Assembly: GCA_002482725.1 (NCBI GenBank)
Contig: DLGO01000004.1
Coordinates: 31,800-37,871, forward strand
Source of the DNA: Bacteroidetes bacterium UBA7692
GTDB lineage: Bacteria; Bacteroidota; Bacteroidia; Chitinophagales; LD1
Length of the DNA stretch: 6,072 nucleotides
Direction of reading: 5' to 3'
The notes under the pieces are model-generated. The model was not told where the DNA came from and ran no database searches. It saw only the letters and a list, made by a program, of their open reading frames with translations. How positions within the stretch are numbered: position 1 is the stretch's first letter; the number at the start of each line of letters is the position of its first letter. This document shows, piece after piece, positions 1 through 6,072 of this stretch. The translations under genes and the position numbers were made by a program.

Positions 1-1
1 C

Positions 2-484
2 ACCAAAAGATTTCCCGCCACTAAGATTGCTGAGGTATTGGCTGGCTTGGACAACTCGCTTCCTATCGTATTGCTTGGGGGAAAGGAAGATGGCGCTGTC
101 GCCCAAAATATATTGACCATTGCGGGCGATAGGCTCCTTTACAATGCTTGCGGCAAATTTTCGCTGGCACAAAGCGCTTCTCTGGTACAGCAGTCGCGCA
201 TGGTCATAAGCAACGATACCGGGTTAATGCATATTGCAGCTGCATTCAAAAAGCCACTTATTTCTATTTGGGGCAATACTATTCCTGAGTTTGGCATGTC
301 ACCCTATTTCGGTTCTGCTTCAGCTATACCACAGTACGTAGCACAGGTTTCTATGGCGCAACTTAGCTGTCGCCCTTGCTCAAAGCTGGGTTTTAGTGCC
401 TGCCCCAAGGGGCATTTTAAGTGCATGAATAATATTGATGTACATGCGCTCACTTCAGAAATCGCTTCTTTTTATACTACATAA
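2..484 (+). CDS. Glycosyltransferase family 9 (heptosyltransferase-like), 5'-truncated
   Basis: The frame is open from the left edge of the window, so the gene starts upstream and only about the last 160 codons are seen. The first possible internal start (TTG at 38) is not credible, because conserved sequence (TKRFP) precedes it. GT9 enzymes transfer heptose or related sugars from a nucleotide donor onto lipopolysaccharide core at the inner face of the cytoplasmic membrane. Three things support the family. VLLGGKED near the visible N-terminus resembles the donor-binding half of the GT-B fold. SNDTGLMHIAAAF (from nt 209) is the hallmark GT9 motif. Near the C-terminus is a four-cysteine motif, C-x2-C-x7-C-x6-C with PKGHFKC, as in WaaF-type proteins (CP-x-GH-x2-C). 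No membrane segment is seen. The exact sugar and acceptor cannot be told. Family assignment is sure; the substrate is not. Confidence 0.9.
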   Translation, partial: TKRFPATKIAEVLAGLDNSLPIVLLGGKEDGAVAQNILTIAGDRLLYNACGKFSLAQSASLVQQSRMVISNDTGLMHIAAAFKKPLISIWGNTIPEFGMSPYFGSASAIPQYVAQVSMAQLSCRPCSKLGFSACPKGHFKCMNNIDVHALTSEIASFYTT

Positions 485-577
485 CTCCCCTTTTAACTAA
501 AAATTAGTATATTTTGCACGATTTTTATATAATTCCCCTTTTTAATCAATCAAAAACGACAGATTTTTTTGCAGATG

Positions 578-608
578 TTTGTAAAATTCACAAATGCGCG
601 TATCTTCG
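578..608 (+). promoter_or_regulatory. Bacteroidota-type promoter of rpsT
   Basis: TTTG at 578-581 and TATCTTCG at 601-608 are separated by 19 bp. This matches the Bacteroidota sigma factor consensus (-33 TTTG, -7 TAnnTTTG) with one mismatch in the -7 box. The expected transcription start is a few bases downstream, near 613-616, giving a leader of roughly 20 nt before the rpsT ATG. The leader is A-rich and has no Shine-Dalgarno sequence, which is normal for the phylum. The start site is inferred from spacing, not measured. Confidence 0.7.
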
Positions 609-636
609 CAGTCCTTTTTGAAAAATAGATAAGCAA

Positions 637-894
637 ATGGCACATCACAAATCAGCACAGAAAAGAATACGTCAAACAGCAAAACGCAGATTGGCAAATC
701 GTTATTATGCGAAAACTATGCGTAACGCTGTTCGTGTACTACGTGCTACTACCGGCAAAGCTGAATCTCAGGAGAAACTACCTAAAGTTGTATCTCTAAT
801 AGACAGACTAGCTAAACGCGGTTACATACACAAAAATAAAGCGTCTAACCTGAAAGCTAAATTGGCTAAAAGAGTAAATACTCTTGCTGCTTAA
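637..894 (+). CDS. rpsT: 30S ribosomal protein S20
   Basis: S20 (bS20) is a primary-binding protein of the small ribosomal subunit that contacts 16S rRNA as a three-helix bundle. The 85-residue product has the usual length for the family. It is strongly basic and begins MAHHKSAQKRIRQ, followed by NRYYAKTMRNAVRVLRA; both are characteristic S20 stretches. The second half contains RLAKRGYIHKNKASNLKAKL, the conserved region ending in the third helix. ATG at 637 is the only sensible start, because it gives the canonical N-terminus and lies about 28 nt after the -7 box. The gene appears monocistronic: it has its own promoter upstream and a strong terminator 26 nt after the stop. Its base composition is visibly more AT-rich than the his genes downstream. 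No autoregulatory structure could be identified in the short leader. Confidence 0.98.
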   Translation: MAHHKSAQKRIRQTAKRRLANRYYAKTMRNAVRVLRATTGKAESQEKLPKVVSLIDRLAKRGYIHKNKASNLKAKLAKRVNTLAA

Positions 895-920
895 TTTCTT
901 AAGGTATTAAACATATCCTG

Positions 921-954
921 AAAGGCGTTTCTACCAAGAAACGCCTTTTTTATT
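921..954 (+). terminator. Intrinsic terminator after rpsT
   Basis: A perfect 12-bp inverted repeat (AAAGGCGTTTCT at 921-932 and AGAAACGCCTTT at 937-948) encloses a 4-nt loop, ACCA. The right arm runs into six consecutive T residues (946-951), then ATT. This is a textbook rho-independent terminator and is placed to end the rpsT transcript. The A-run at the left arm gives it some potential on the other strand too, but no gene there needs it. Its T-run ends just ahead of the hisF start. Confidence 0.93.
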
Positions 955-977
955 TAAAAGAACGAACGATAACCGCC

Positions 978-1736
978 TTGCTAGCAAAACGAATCATACC
1001 CTGCCTGGATATCAAAGATGGCCGCACTGTAAAGGGCGTCAACTTCGAAGGGCTACGCGATGCAGGAGACCCGGTAGAGCTTGCCCTGCGCTACAGCAGC
1101 GAAGGAGCTGACGAACTTGTATTCCTGGATATAACAGCTACCAACGAAAAGCGCAAAACCCTGCTGGAGCTTGTATCCCGTATAGCGTCGGCAATCAACA
1201 TCCCCTTTACCGTAGGCGGGGGCATTAGCAGCGTAGCCGACGTATATGCCCTGCTGCGCGCCGGTGCCGACAAGGTAAGCCTTAACTCTGCCGCTATACG
1301 CAACCCACAGCTCATAACCGATATAGCCGATAGCTTTGGCTGCCAATGCCTGGTGCTGGCTGTAGATGCCAAAACAGATACAACCGGCAACTGGCAGGTT
1401 TACCTGAACGGCGGGCGCGTACCCACAGGCATCGAACTCTTTGCCTGGGTTAAAGAAGCTACCGGCAAAGGTGCAGGCGAAATCCTGTTTACAAGCATGG
1501 ACCAGGATGGCACCAAGGCTGGCTTTGCCAACGAGGCGCTGGCAAAAATGTCTCATACCATAAACATCCCCATCATCGCTTCCGGTGGTGCAGGTAGTAT
1601 GGAGCATTTCTACGATGCTTTTGCCACAGGCAAAGCCGATGCCGCGCTGGCGGCCAGTGTCTTCCACTTTGGCGAGATTGGTATACCGCAATTGAAACAC
1701 TACCTGAAAGAGAAGCACATAGAGGTAAGGATTTAA
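978..1736 (+). CDS. hisF: Imidazole glycerol phosphate synthase, cyclase subunit HisF
   Basis: HisF is the cyclase half of the HisF-HisH enzyme. It uses ammonia from HisH glutaminase to turn PRFAR into imidazole glycerol phosphate and AICAR, linking histidine and purine synthesis in the cytoplasm. The 252 residues match the usual single-domain (beta-alpha)8 barrel length of about 253. The start is TTG at 978, because it gives the canonical N-terminus MLAKRIIPCLD and no ATG or GTG lies in frame before it. The catalytic aspartates are both present: D11 in PCLDIKDG and D130 in LAVDAK. Phosphate-binding segments VGGGI (79-83) and ASGGAG (201-206) and the TSMDQDGT stretch (172-179) are intact. No Shine-Dalgarno sequence is seen. 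hisIE follows after 15 nt, so the two are probably cotranscribed. The partner hisH is not in the window. Confidence 0.97.
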   Translation: MLAKRIIPCLDIKDGRTVKGVNFEGLRDAGDPVELALRYSSEGADELVFLDITATNEKRKTLLELVSRIASAINIPFTVGGGISSVADVYALLRAGADKVSLNSAAIRNPQLITDIADSFGCQCLVLAVDAKTDTTGNWQVYLNGGRVPTGIELFAWVKEATGKGAGEILFTSMDQDGTKAGFANEALAKMSHTINIPIIASGGAGSMEHFYDAFATGKADAALAASVFHFGEIGIPQLKHYLKEKHIEVRI

Positions 1737-1751
1737 TAATAACTTTATAGC

Positions 1752-2348
1752 ATGAATATTGACTTTGAAAAATCCGGTGGACTTGTACCGGCGATTATAC
1801 AGGATGCGGTAACAGGCAAGGTACTGATGCTCGGCTATATGAACCGGGAAGCCTTCGATAAAACCACCACCGAAAAGCAGGTTACTTTTTTCAGCCGCAG
1901 CAAAAACAGGCTGTGGACCAAGGGTGAGGAAAGTGGCAATTTTTTGCATGTTATAGATATTAAGGTCGATTGCGATAGTGACTCATTATTGATTAAAGTA
2001 AATCCGACAGGGCCCGTGTGCCATACCGGTACAGATACCTGCTGGGGCGAAAAGAATGAAGATGTAACCCTTGATTTCATCGCTGAACTCGAGCAGGTAA
2101 TCCACTCCCGCAAAGGAGGTAATCCCGATGAAAGCTATACTGCCAAGCTCTTTGCACGAGGCATCAACAAGATAGCCCAAAAGGTTGGGGAAGAAGCCGT
2201 AGAACTGGTTATAGAGGCCAAGGACAATGAACCGGAACTATTCCTGGGCGAAGCTTCTGACCTGCTGTACCACTACCTGGTATTGCTGGCTGCCAAGGGG
2301 CATTCGCTAAAAGATGTTGCAGGCAAACTGGCTACACGCAAAAAGTAG
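1752..2348 (+). CDS. hisIE: Bifunctional phosphoribosyl-AMP cyclohydrolase / phosphoribosyl-ATP pyrophosphohydrolase
   Basis: This is a fusion of two early histidine-pathway enzymes. The C-terminal HisE domain removes pyrophosphate from phosphoribosyl-ATP, and the N-terminal HisI domain then opens the adenine ring of phosphoribosyl-AMP to give ProFAR. HisI spans about residues 1-103, with the metal-binding DCDSD (73-77), PVCHTG (88-93) and C97 in the TDTCWGE stretch. HisE spans about 105-198, with SYTAKLF (128-134), KVGEEAVELVIEA (144-156) and EASDLLYH (167-174), a MazG-like helical fold whose acidic residues bind magnesium. The 198-residue length is normal for the fused form, which is known in enterobacteria and Bacteroidota. 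ATG at 1752 gives the expected N-terminus. The spacing to hisF is 15 nt with tandem TAA stops before it. It converges with the ABC exporter gene, leaving 15 bp between stops. Confidence 0.96.
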   Translation: MNIDFEKSGGLVPAIIQDAVTGKVLMLGYMNREAFDKTTTEKQVTFFSRSKNRLWTKGEESGNFLHVIDIKVDCDSDSLLIKVNPTGPVCHTGTDTCWGEKNEDVTLDFIAELEQVIHSRKGGNPDESYTAKLFARGINKIAQKVGEEAVELVIEAKDNEPELFLGEASDLLYHYLVLLAAKGHSLKDVAGKLATRKK

Positions 2349-2363
2349 GGCTTAATACTTCAC

Positions 2364-4133
2364 TTACTCTGCCACTGCACTTTCCTGCTTTTTGAATTGC
2401 ATATCATGCAGGTGCCTGTAGTGGCCATTCAGCCTCATCAGTTCCTCGTGCGAACCAAACTCTTTTAGTTCACCCTTATCCAGCACCATTATTTTGTGCG
2501 CATGGCGTATGGTCGACAAGCGGTGCGCTATCACTATCGATGACCTTCCCTTTACCAGCTTTTCTATGGCTGTTTGTATCACCGATTCGCTTTCGCTGTC
2601 TATAGATGATGTAGCCTCATCCAGTATCAGTATGCTCGGGTTAAATACAAGTGCGCGTACAAACGATATCAACTGCCTTTGCCCCATTGAAAGGGTTGCG
2701 CCACGCTCCATTACCTGGTAGTCGTAACCACCCGGCAGGCGCATGATAAAGTCGTGCGCACCTACCATTTTGCTTGCACTTATCACCTGCTCGCGGCTTA
2801 TGTTATCATTGCGCAGGGTTATATTTTCCATTACTGAACCGGCAAACAGGAATACATCCTGCAGCACAGTACTCATCTTGCTCCTGAGCGCATTCAGCTC
2901 ATAGTCCTTTAGGTCTACGCCATCTATTTTTATGGTGCCCTTGTTTATCTCGTAAAACCTGCCAAGCAGCGATATGGTGGATGACTTCCCCGAGCCCGTA
3001 GCCCCCACTATTGCCAGCGTTTCACCCTCCGGCAGCGTAAAGCTCACATCCTTCAGTACATAGTTCTCATCGCTATAGGCAAACCATACTTTATCAAATT
3101 CTATCCTTCCTTTTATAGTCGCTGGTTTATAGCTACCTGTGTTCGGTATACTATCATCCTTATCTATCAACTTAAATACACGCTCCGAAGCCACCAGGCC
3201 GCGCTGTATGGTATTTACCTTATCCGCTATAAAGCGCAACGGGCGGAACAGCATATTGATATATAATATAAATGCCATTATGACACCCACATCGGCTGTC
3301 TGGTTCAGTATCTGCCTGCTCGCCATCCACACCATCAATCCTATAGAGGCCGCCAGCAGTATCTCTACCGCAGGAAAGAAAAGCGAATAGTACCAAATAC
3401 CACTAATGTTGGCCTGCTTCAGCGAGTTGTTTATGGATGAAAATTTCTTCATTTCCTTCTGCTCTACATTGAACAGCTGTATAATGCGCATACCTGTAAT
3501 GTGCTCTTGCAAAAAGGCACTCATGCGACCTATCTGTGTGCGCTCTTCCTGAAACGATTTCTTTACCCCTTCCTGAAACCAGCGCGTTACAAACAATAGC
3601 AACGGCAGCGTAGCTACGCTTACCAGTGTCAGCTTCCAATTGGTAAAGAACATGAAAGAAAGCACAACCACTATCGTCAGTATATCGGCAAGTATAGTTA
3701 TCAGCCCTTCGCTGAAAGTATCGTTTATGGCCTCTATATCATTTATGGTACGTGTCGTAGATATACCTATCGGTGTTGTGTCAAAATACGTAAGCCGCGA
3801 ACCCAGTATATGGTTAAACACGCGCAGGCGCATATCCTTAATAATATTTTGCCCCAACCATGCCGTTATATAGTTAAATACATAGCGCAGAATAGACTCC
3901 GTTACCAGCAGTATCACCAGCAATACACACATGTATTGAAGCATACCCATGTTAAAGTTGGTGATATACTTATCTACCGTTATCCTCACCAGGTAAGGGC
4001 GTAGTGGTGCCAGCGCCGCCAATACCAGCGACAACACTATAGAACCATAAAACCAGCCCAAATATGGGTCTGCAAGTTTTATTATCCGTTTTAAAAGGTT
4101 GTTATCCGCTCCCTCAGATTTACTTTCACTCAT
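2364..4133 (-). CDS. ABC exporter half-transporter (MsbA-like permease-ATPase fusion)
   Basis: This is a 589-residue type IV ABC exporter with an N-terminal membrane domain fused to its ATPase, the usual length for a half-transporter that works as a dimer in the inner membrane. About six hydrophobic segments are visible near residues 26-46, 64-87, 142-163, 166-186, 250-272 and 283-300. The nucleotide-binding domain starts near 343. It shows an A-loop tyrosine (Y353), Walker A GATGSGKSS (377-385), Q-loop Q425, signature LSMGQ (481-485), Walker B ILILDE with catalytic E506, a D-loop (SSID, 509-512) and switch histidine H537. All catalytic residues are present, so it could be an active homodimer. 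The signature has Met where Gly is usual. Substrates could be lipids, drugs or peptides; the sequence does not decide, and MsbA itself is only one possibility. It stands alone, convergent with hisIE and divergent from the dehydrogenase. Confidence 0.93.
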   Translation of the reverse strand: MSESKSEGADNNLLKRIIKLADPYLGWFYGSIVLSLVLAALAPLRPYLVRITVDKYITNFNMGMLQYMCVLLVILLVTESILRYVFNYITAWLGQNIIKDMRLRVFNHILGSRLTYFDTTPIGISTTRTINDIEAINDTFSEGLITILADILTIVVVLSFMFFTNWKLTLVSVATLPLLLFVTRWFQEGVKKSFQEERTQIGRMSAFLQEHITGMRIIQLFNVEQKEMKKFSSINNSLKQANISGIWYYSLFFPAVEILLAASIGLMVWMASRQILNQTADVGVIMAFILYINMLFRPLRFIADKVNTIQRGLVASERVFKLIDKDDSIPNTGSYKPATIKGRIEFDKVWFAYSDENYVLKDVSFTLPEGETLAIVGATGSGKSSTISLLGRFYEINKGTIKIDGVDLKDYELNALRSKMSTVLQDVFLFAGSVMENITLRNDNISREQVISASKMVGAHDFIMRLPGGYDYQVMERGATLSMGQRQLISFVRALVFNPSILILDEATSSIDSESESVIQTAIEKLVKGRSSIVIAHRLSTIRHAHKIMVLDKGELKEFGSHEELMRLNGHYRHLHDMQFKKQESAVAE

Positions 4134-4324
4134 TCAGGTGCCGAAAATAGGTATTTATAATTCTGTTCCATTATTCTCTTGTTGATACATAACATTCTTT
4201 ATTTTTTCCCTTGTGTTTCCTACATGGAGGGAAGTCCAGATAGTAGAAATCGTATAGTCAGCCAAATTGCCATATCTGCTTTAGAAATTAGGCGTTATTT
4301 TAGCCTGTACAAACAGATTTATAC
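4134..4324. other. Divergent intergenic region between exporter and dehydrogenase genes
   Basis: This 191-bp AT-rich gap must hold the promoters of both divergent genes. On the exporter side the only candidate is the TATTTTCG box close to its ATG. On the dehydrogenase side TATTTTAG at 4296-4303 resembles TAnnTTTG with one mismatch, and would give a leader of about 15 nt. It lacks a TTTG at the right distance, the nearest ATTG (4266-4269) being 26 bp away, so I regard it as weak. No strong inverted repeat, riboswitch-like structure or convincing small gene is visible. Confidence 0.5.
4142..4149 (-). promoter_or_regulatory. Candidate -7 box of the ABC exporter gene
   Basis: On the minus strand this reads TATTTTCG, one mismatch from TAnnTTTG and the same TTCG variant as the rpsT promoter. 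Only 8 nt separate it from the exporter ATG. No good TTTG element is found 17-23 bp upstream; the best candidate there is a poor ATGG. If the box is real, transcription would begin almost at the start codon and the mRNA would be nearly leaderless. Confidence 0.35.
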
Positions 4325-6037
4325 ATGGAGACTACAAATAAAGCCCAACGCTATCCCAAAGAGAAGAACAAAGTAATTTCGGGTGAATTTCGTGCAAGTG
4401 AAAATTTCTACCAGAGTGACCTGATACTTCGCAACTACCTGGAGCATAATGTATCGAAAGAAGGTCTCGCCTACATGCAGGACAAACTGAACTATACAGG
4501 CATGGAAGCAGCAGGTCCGATGAATGAACTGTCGCTATTAGCCGACCACAATGGTCCAGAACTGGTAAAGCGCAATTTTTTCGGAGAAAACATCAACGAA
4601 ATACGCTTTCACCCTTCATATTGGGAGCTGATGAAAAGGGCCGTAAAGTCTGAAATGTTCCGTGTAAAATGGGAGCCGGGGCTGCGCAAACAGTTCTTGA
4701 CAGAAACACATCGCCTTGGCTTCTCCACCGGTTACCTGTACGCCATGAGTGAAACCGGACAGTATTGTCCGCTGTGCATGACAGACGGTGTAGCACGCCT
4801 GATAGATATATTTTGCAATGAAGACGATAAAGCTAGATTGCTGGCCCGCATATATACCGACAAGCCAGAGGAGCTATTTACCGGTGCCATGTACCTGACA
4901 GAAAAGACCGGAGGATCAGATGTGGGCGCAAGCATAACTACCGCAACCTACCGTAATGAAACCAGCTATTCGCTTAATGGCGAAAAATGGTTCTGCAGCA
5001 ATGCCAATGCAGATATAATCTTCGCCTTGGCGCGCACAGACGAAGGCATAAAAGGCACTAAAGGGCTTTCGATATTCCTGGTAGAAAAGCATTTGGCAAA
5101 CGGAGAACGAAATGCAATAGACGTAATCCGGCTGAAGGATAAACTGGGCGTACGCAGTATGGCAAGCGCAGAGTGCAACCTGACCGATACAGTGGGCAAA
5201 ATGGTCGGCAATGAGTTTGAGGGATTTAAGGTAATGGTAGAGATGGTTAACCTCTCCCGCCTGTACAACTCAGTAGCCGCACTATCAATAGCGCGCAGGG
5301 CGCTTATAGAGGCATATCAATACCTGAATGCGCGCAATACCTTTGGAAAACCGGCAATACAACATGCACTGATACGCACAAAGCTGACAGAATTAGGTGC
5401 ATTGAATGTGGCCAACTTTTATCTGGTGTGGCGTGCTATAAAGGCGCTGGACAATGCAGACAATGGTAACGAGCATGAGGAGCAGTTGTTCCGCATCATA
5501 AACCCGATGGCCAAGAAATGGTCGGCCGAAAAAGGTGTCTATATAACCCGCGAGAGCATGGAGCTAATGGGTGGAATAGGCTATATAGAGGATGGCGTGA
5601 TGCCAAAACTGATGCGCGATATGATGGTGCTTCCTATATGGGAAGGCTCCGGCAATATTATCATATTAGATATGCTTCGCGCACTCGGCAAATCAGAAGG
5701 CTTTAAAGCCATAGCATCAGAAATAAGCAGGAGCGCTGAACAGAGCGAACAGTACGGCGCATTTTTGACAGAAAAGCTAAAAGACCTCATTAGTTTTGGT
5801 CAAGAATTGAAACAGTTGCCGCAGGATGAAATGGAGGCTACAGCGAAGGTGTTTTTTGAGAAGCTCACTTCACTATACCAGATATCATTACTTATAGATG
5901 CATTGAATGAAGGCAGCAAAGCATGGATAGACCCTTCACTAAAGTATCTTACCGAACAGTATACAGCGGGTGGATTACAGGCTGTAAAACCATTGTCAGT
6001 GGCAGAAGTTAGCGGGCTAATAGGATGGGGCTTTTAA
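4325..6037 (+). CDS. AidB-like acyl-CoA dehydrogenase family flavoprotein
   Basis: Members of this family bind FAD and either oxidise acyl-CoA thioesters at the alpha-beta bond or, as in E. coli AidB, act in the response to alkylating agents. The 570 residues exceed the 380-400 of a simple acyl-CoA dehydrogenase and are near the 541 of AidB. The core runs from about 60 to 455: LTEKTGGSDVGA (191-202) and GEKWFCSN (219-226) are the FAD and substrate segments of the middle domain. KLGVRSMASAEC (273-284), ARNTFGKP (336-343) and MGGIGYIEDG (415-424) follow. IWEGSGNI (438-445) carries the glutamate (E440) at the catalytic base position. WEGSGNI and the long C-terminal helical domain (about 455-570) point to the AidB/FadE-like branch. 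That C-terminal domain is acidic by my count. ATG at 4325 is the first start after an in-frame stop at 4301-4303. The substrate is unknown. Confidence 0.9.
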   Translation: METTNKAQRYPKEKNKVISGEFRASENFYQSDLILRNYLEHNVSKEGLAYMQDKLNYTGMEAAGPMNELSLLADHNGPELVKRNFFGENINEIRFHPSYWELMKRAVKSEMFRVKWEPGLRKQFLTETHRLGFSTGYLYAMSETGQYCPLCMTDGVARLIDIFCNEDDKARLLARIYTDKPEELFTGAMYLTEKTGGSDVGASITTATYRNETSYSLNGEKWFCSNANADIIFALARTDEGIKGTKGLSIFLVEKHLANGERNAIDVIRLKDKLGVRSMASAECNLTDTVGKMVGNEFEGFKVMVEMVNLSRLYNSVAALSIARRALIEAYQYLNARNTFGKPAIQHALIRTKLTELGALNVANFYLVWRAIKALDNADNGNEHEEQLFRIINPMAKKWSAEKGVYITRESMELMGGIGYIEDGVMPKLMRDMMVLPIWEGSGNIIILDMLRALGKSEGFKAIASEISRSAEQSEQYGAFLTEKLKDLISFGQELKQLPQDEMEATAKVFFEKLTSLYQISLLIDALNEGSKAWIDPSLKYLTEQYTAGGLQAVKPLSVAEVSGLIGWGF

Positions 6038-6072
6038 CTATCCTCTTACAAAATTAATCCTCATCAATAGCA

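Noticed and set aside
496..508. Small hairpin (ACTAA, AAA loop, TTAGT) after the glycosyltransferase stop, as a terminator
   Set aside because: The stem is only 5 bp and AT-rich, and the following ATATTTT is not a convincing T-run. It is too weak to call.
507..516. GTATATTTTG as a second promoter upstream of rpsT
   Set aside because: The spacing inside the box is one base too long for TAnnTTTG and no TTTG lies at the right distance upstream. The pair at 578-608 is far better.
1053..1949. A long antisense open frame of 298 codons across hisF and the start of hisIE
   Set aside because: It lies opposite two unmistakable his genes, spans their junction, and its translation resembles no family I know. 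It is most likely a by-product of codon use in the real genes.
4287..4306. Inverted repeat AGGC/GCCT before the dehydrogenase gene as an operator
   Set aside because: The arms are only 4 bp with a 9-nt loop, within chance expectation.
4179..4376. A 65-codon plus-strand frame in the divergent gap overlapping the dehydrogenase start
   Set aside because: It begins with TTG, lacks a recognisable promoter or ribosome-binding site, overlaps the start of a clear gene in another frame, and its product has no recognisable features.
6054..6072. Possible C-terminus of a minus-strand gene (ending AIDED, stop at 6054-6056)
   Set aside because: Only five codons are visible before the window ends, so the frame cannot be distinguished from chance.
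1..6072. Mobile elements, CRISPR arrays, tRNA or rRNA genes, phage or defence genes
   Set aside because: No repeat-spacer pattern, transposase-like protein, terminal inverted repeats, or tRNA or rRNA sequence was seen. Nearly all of the window is occupied by recognisable housekeeping-type genes.

Overview
The window looks like a chromosomal housekeeping segment from a member of the Bacteroidota, possibly the Chitinophagaceae or a relative. Three things suggest this. The start codons lack Shine-Dalgarno sequences. A promoter of the Bacteroidota type (TTTG, 19 bp, then TATCTTCG, close to TAnnTTTG) lies before rpsT. The S20 and glycosyltransferase 9 proteins resemble those I know from that phylum. 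The assignment is an inference from sequence style, not from a database search.

Layout, left to right. Positions 2-484 hold the C-terminal part of a family 9 glycosyltransferase (lipopolysaccharide heptosyltransferase type), cut by the left edge. A 152-bp AT-rich gap carries the rpsT promoter. rpsT (ribosomal protein S20, 637-894) ends in a strong intrinsic terminator with a perfect 12-bp stem. Only 24 nt after its T-run, hisF begins with a TTG codon (978-1736). A two-domain hisIE (1752-2348) follows. Together these two encode three steps of histidine biosynthesis: pyrophosphohydrolase, cyclohydrolase and the cyclase half of imidazole-glycerol-phosphate synthase. On the opposite strand, ending 15 bp from hisIE, is a complete MsbA-like ABC exporter half-transporter (4133-2364). 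A 191-bp divergent gap separates it from a 570-residue AidB-like acyl-CoA dehydrogenase (4325-6037). The last 35 bp hold no supportable feature.

The genes do not form one functional system. hisF and hisIE are a pathway pair. The glycosyltransferase, S20, the exporter and the dehydrogenase appear to be independent units. I found no mobile element, CRISPR array, tRNA or rRNA, or obvious novel system. The points most worth a second look are the transcriptional arrangement of rpsT, terminator and hisF, and the acidic C-terminal domain of the AidB-like protein.
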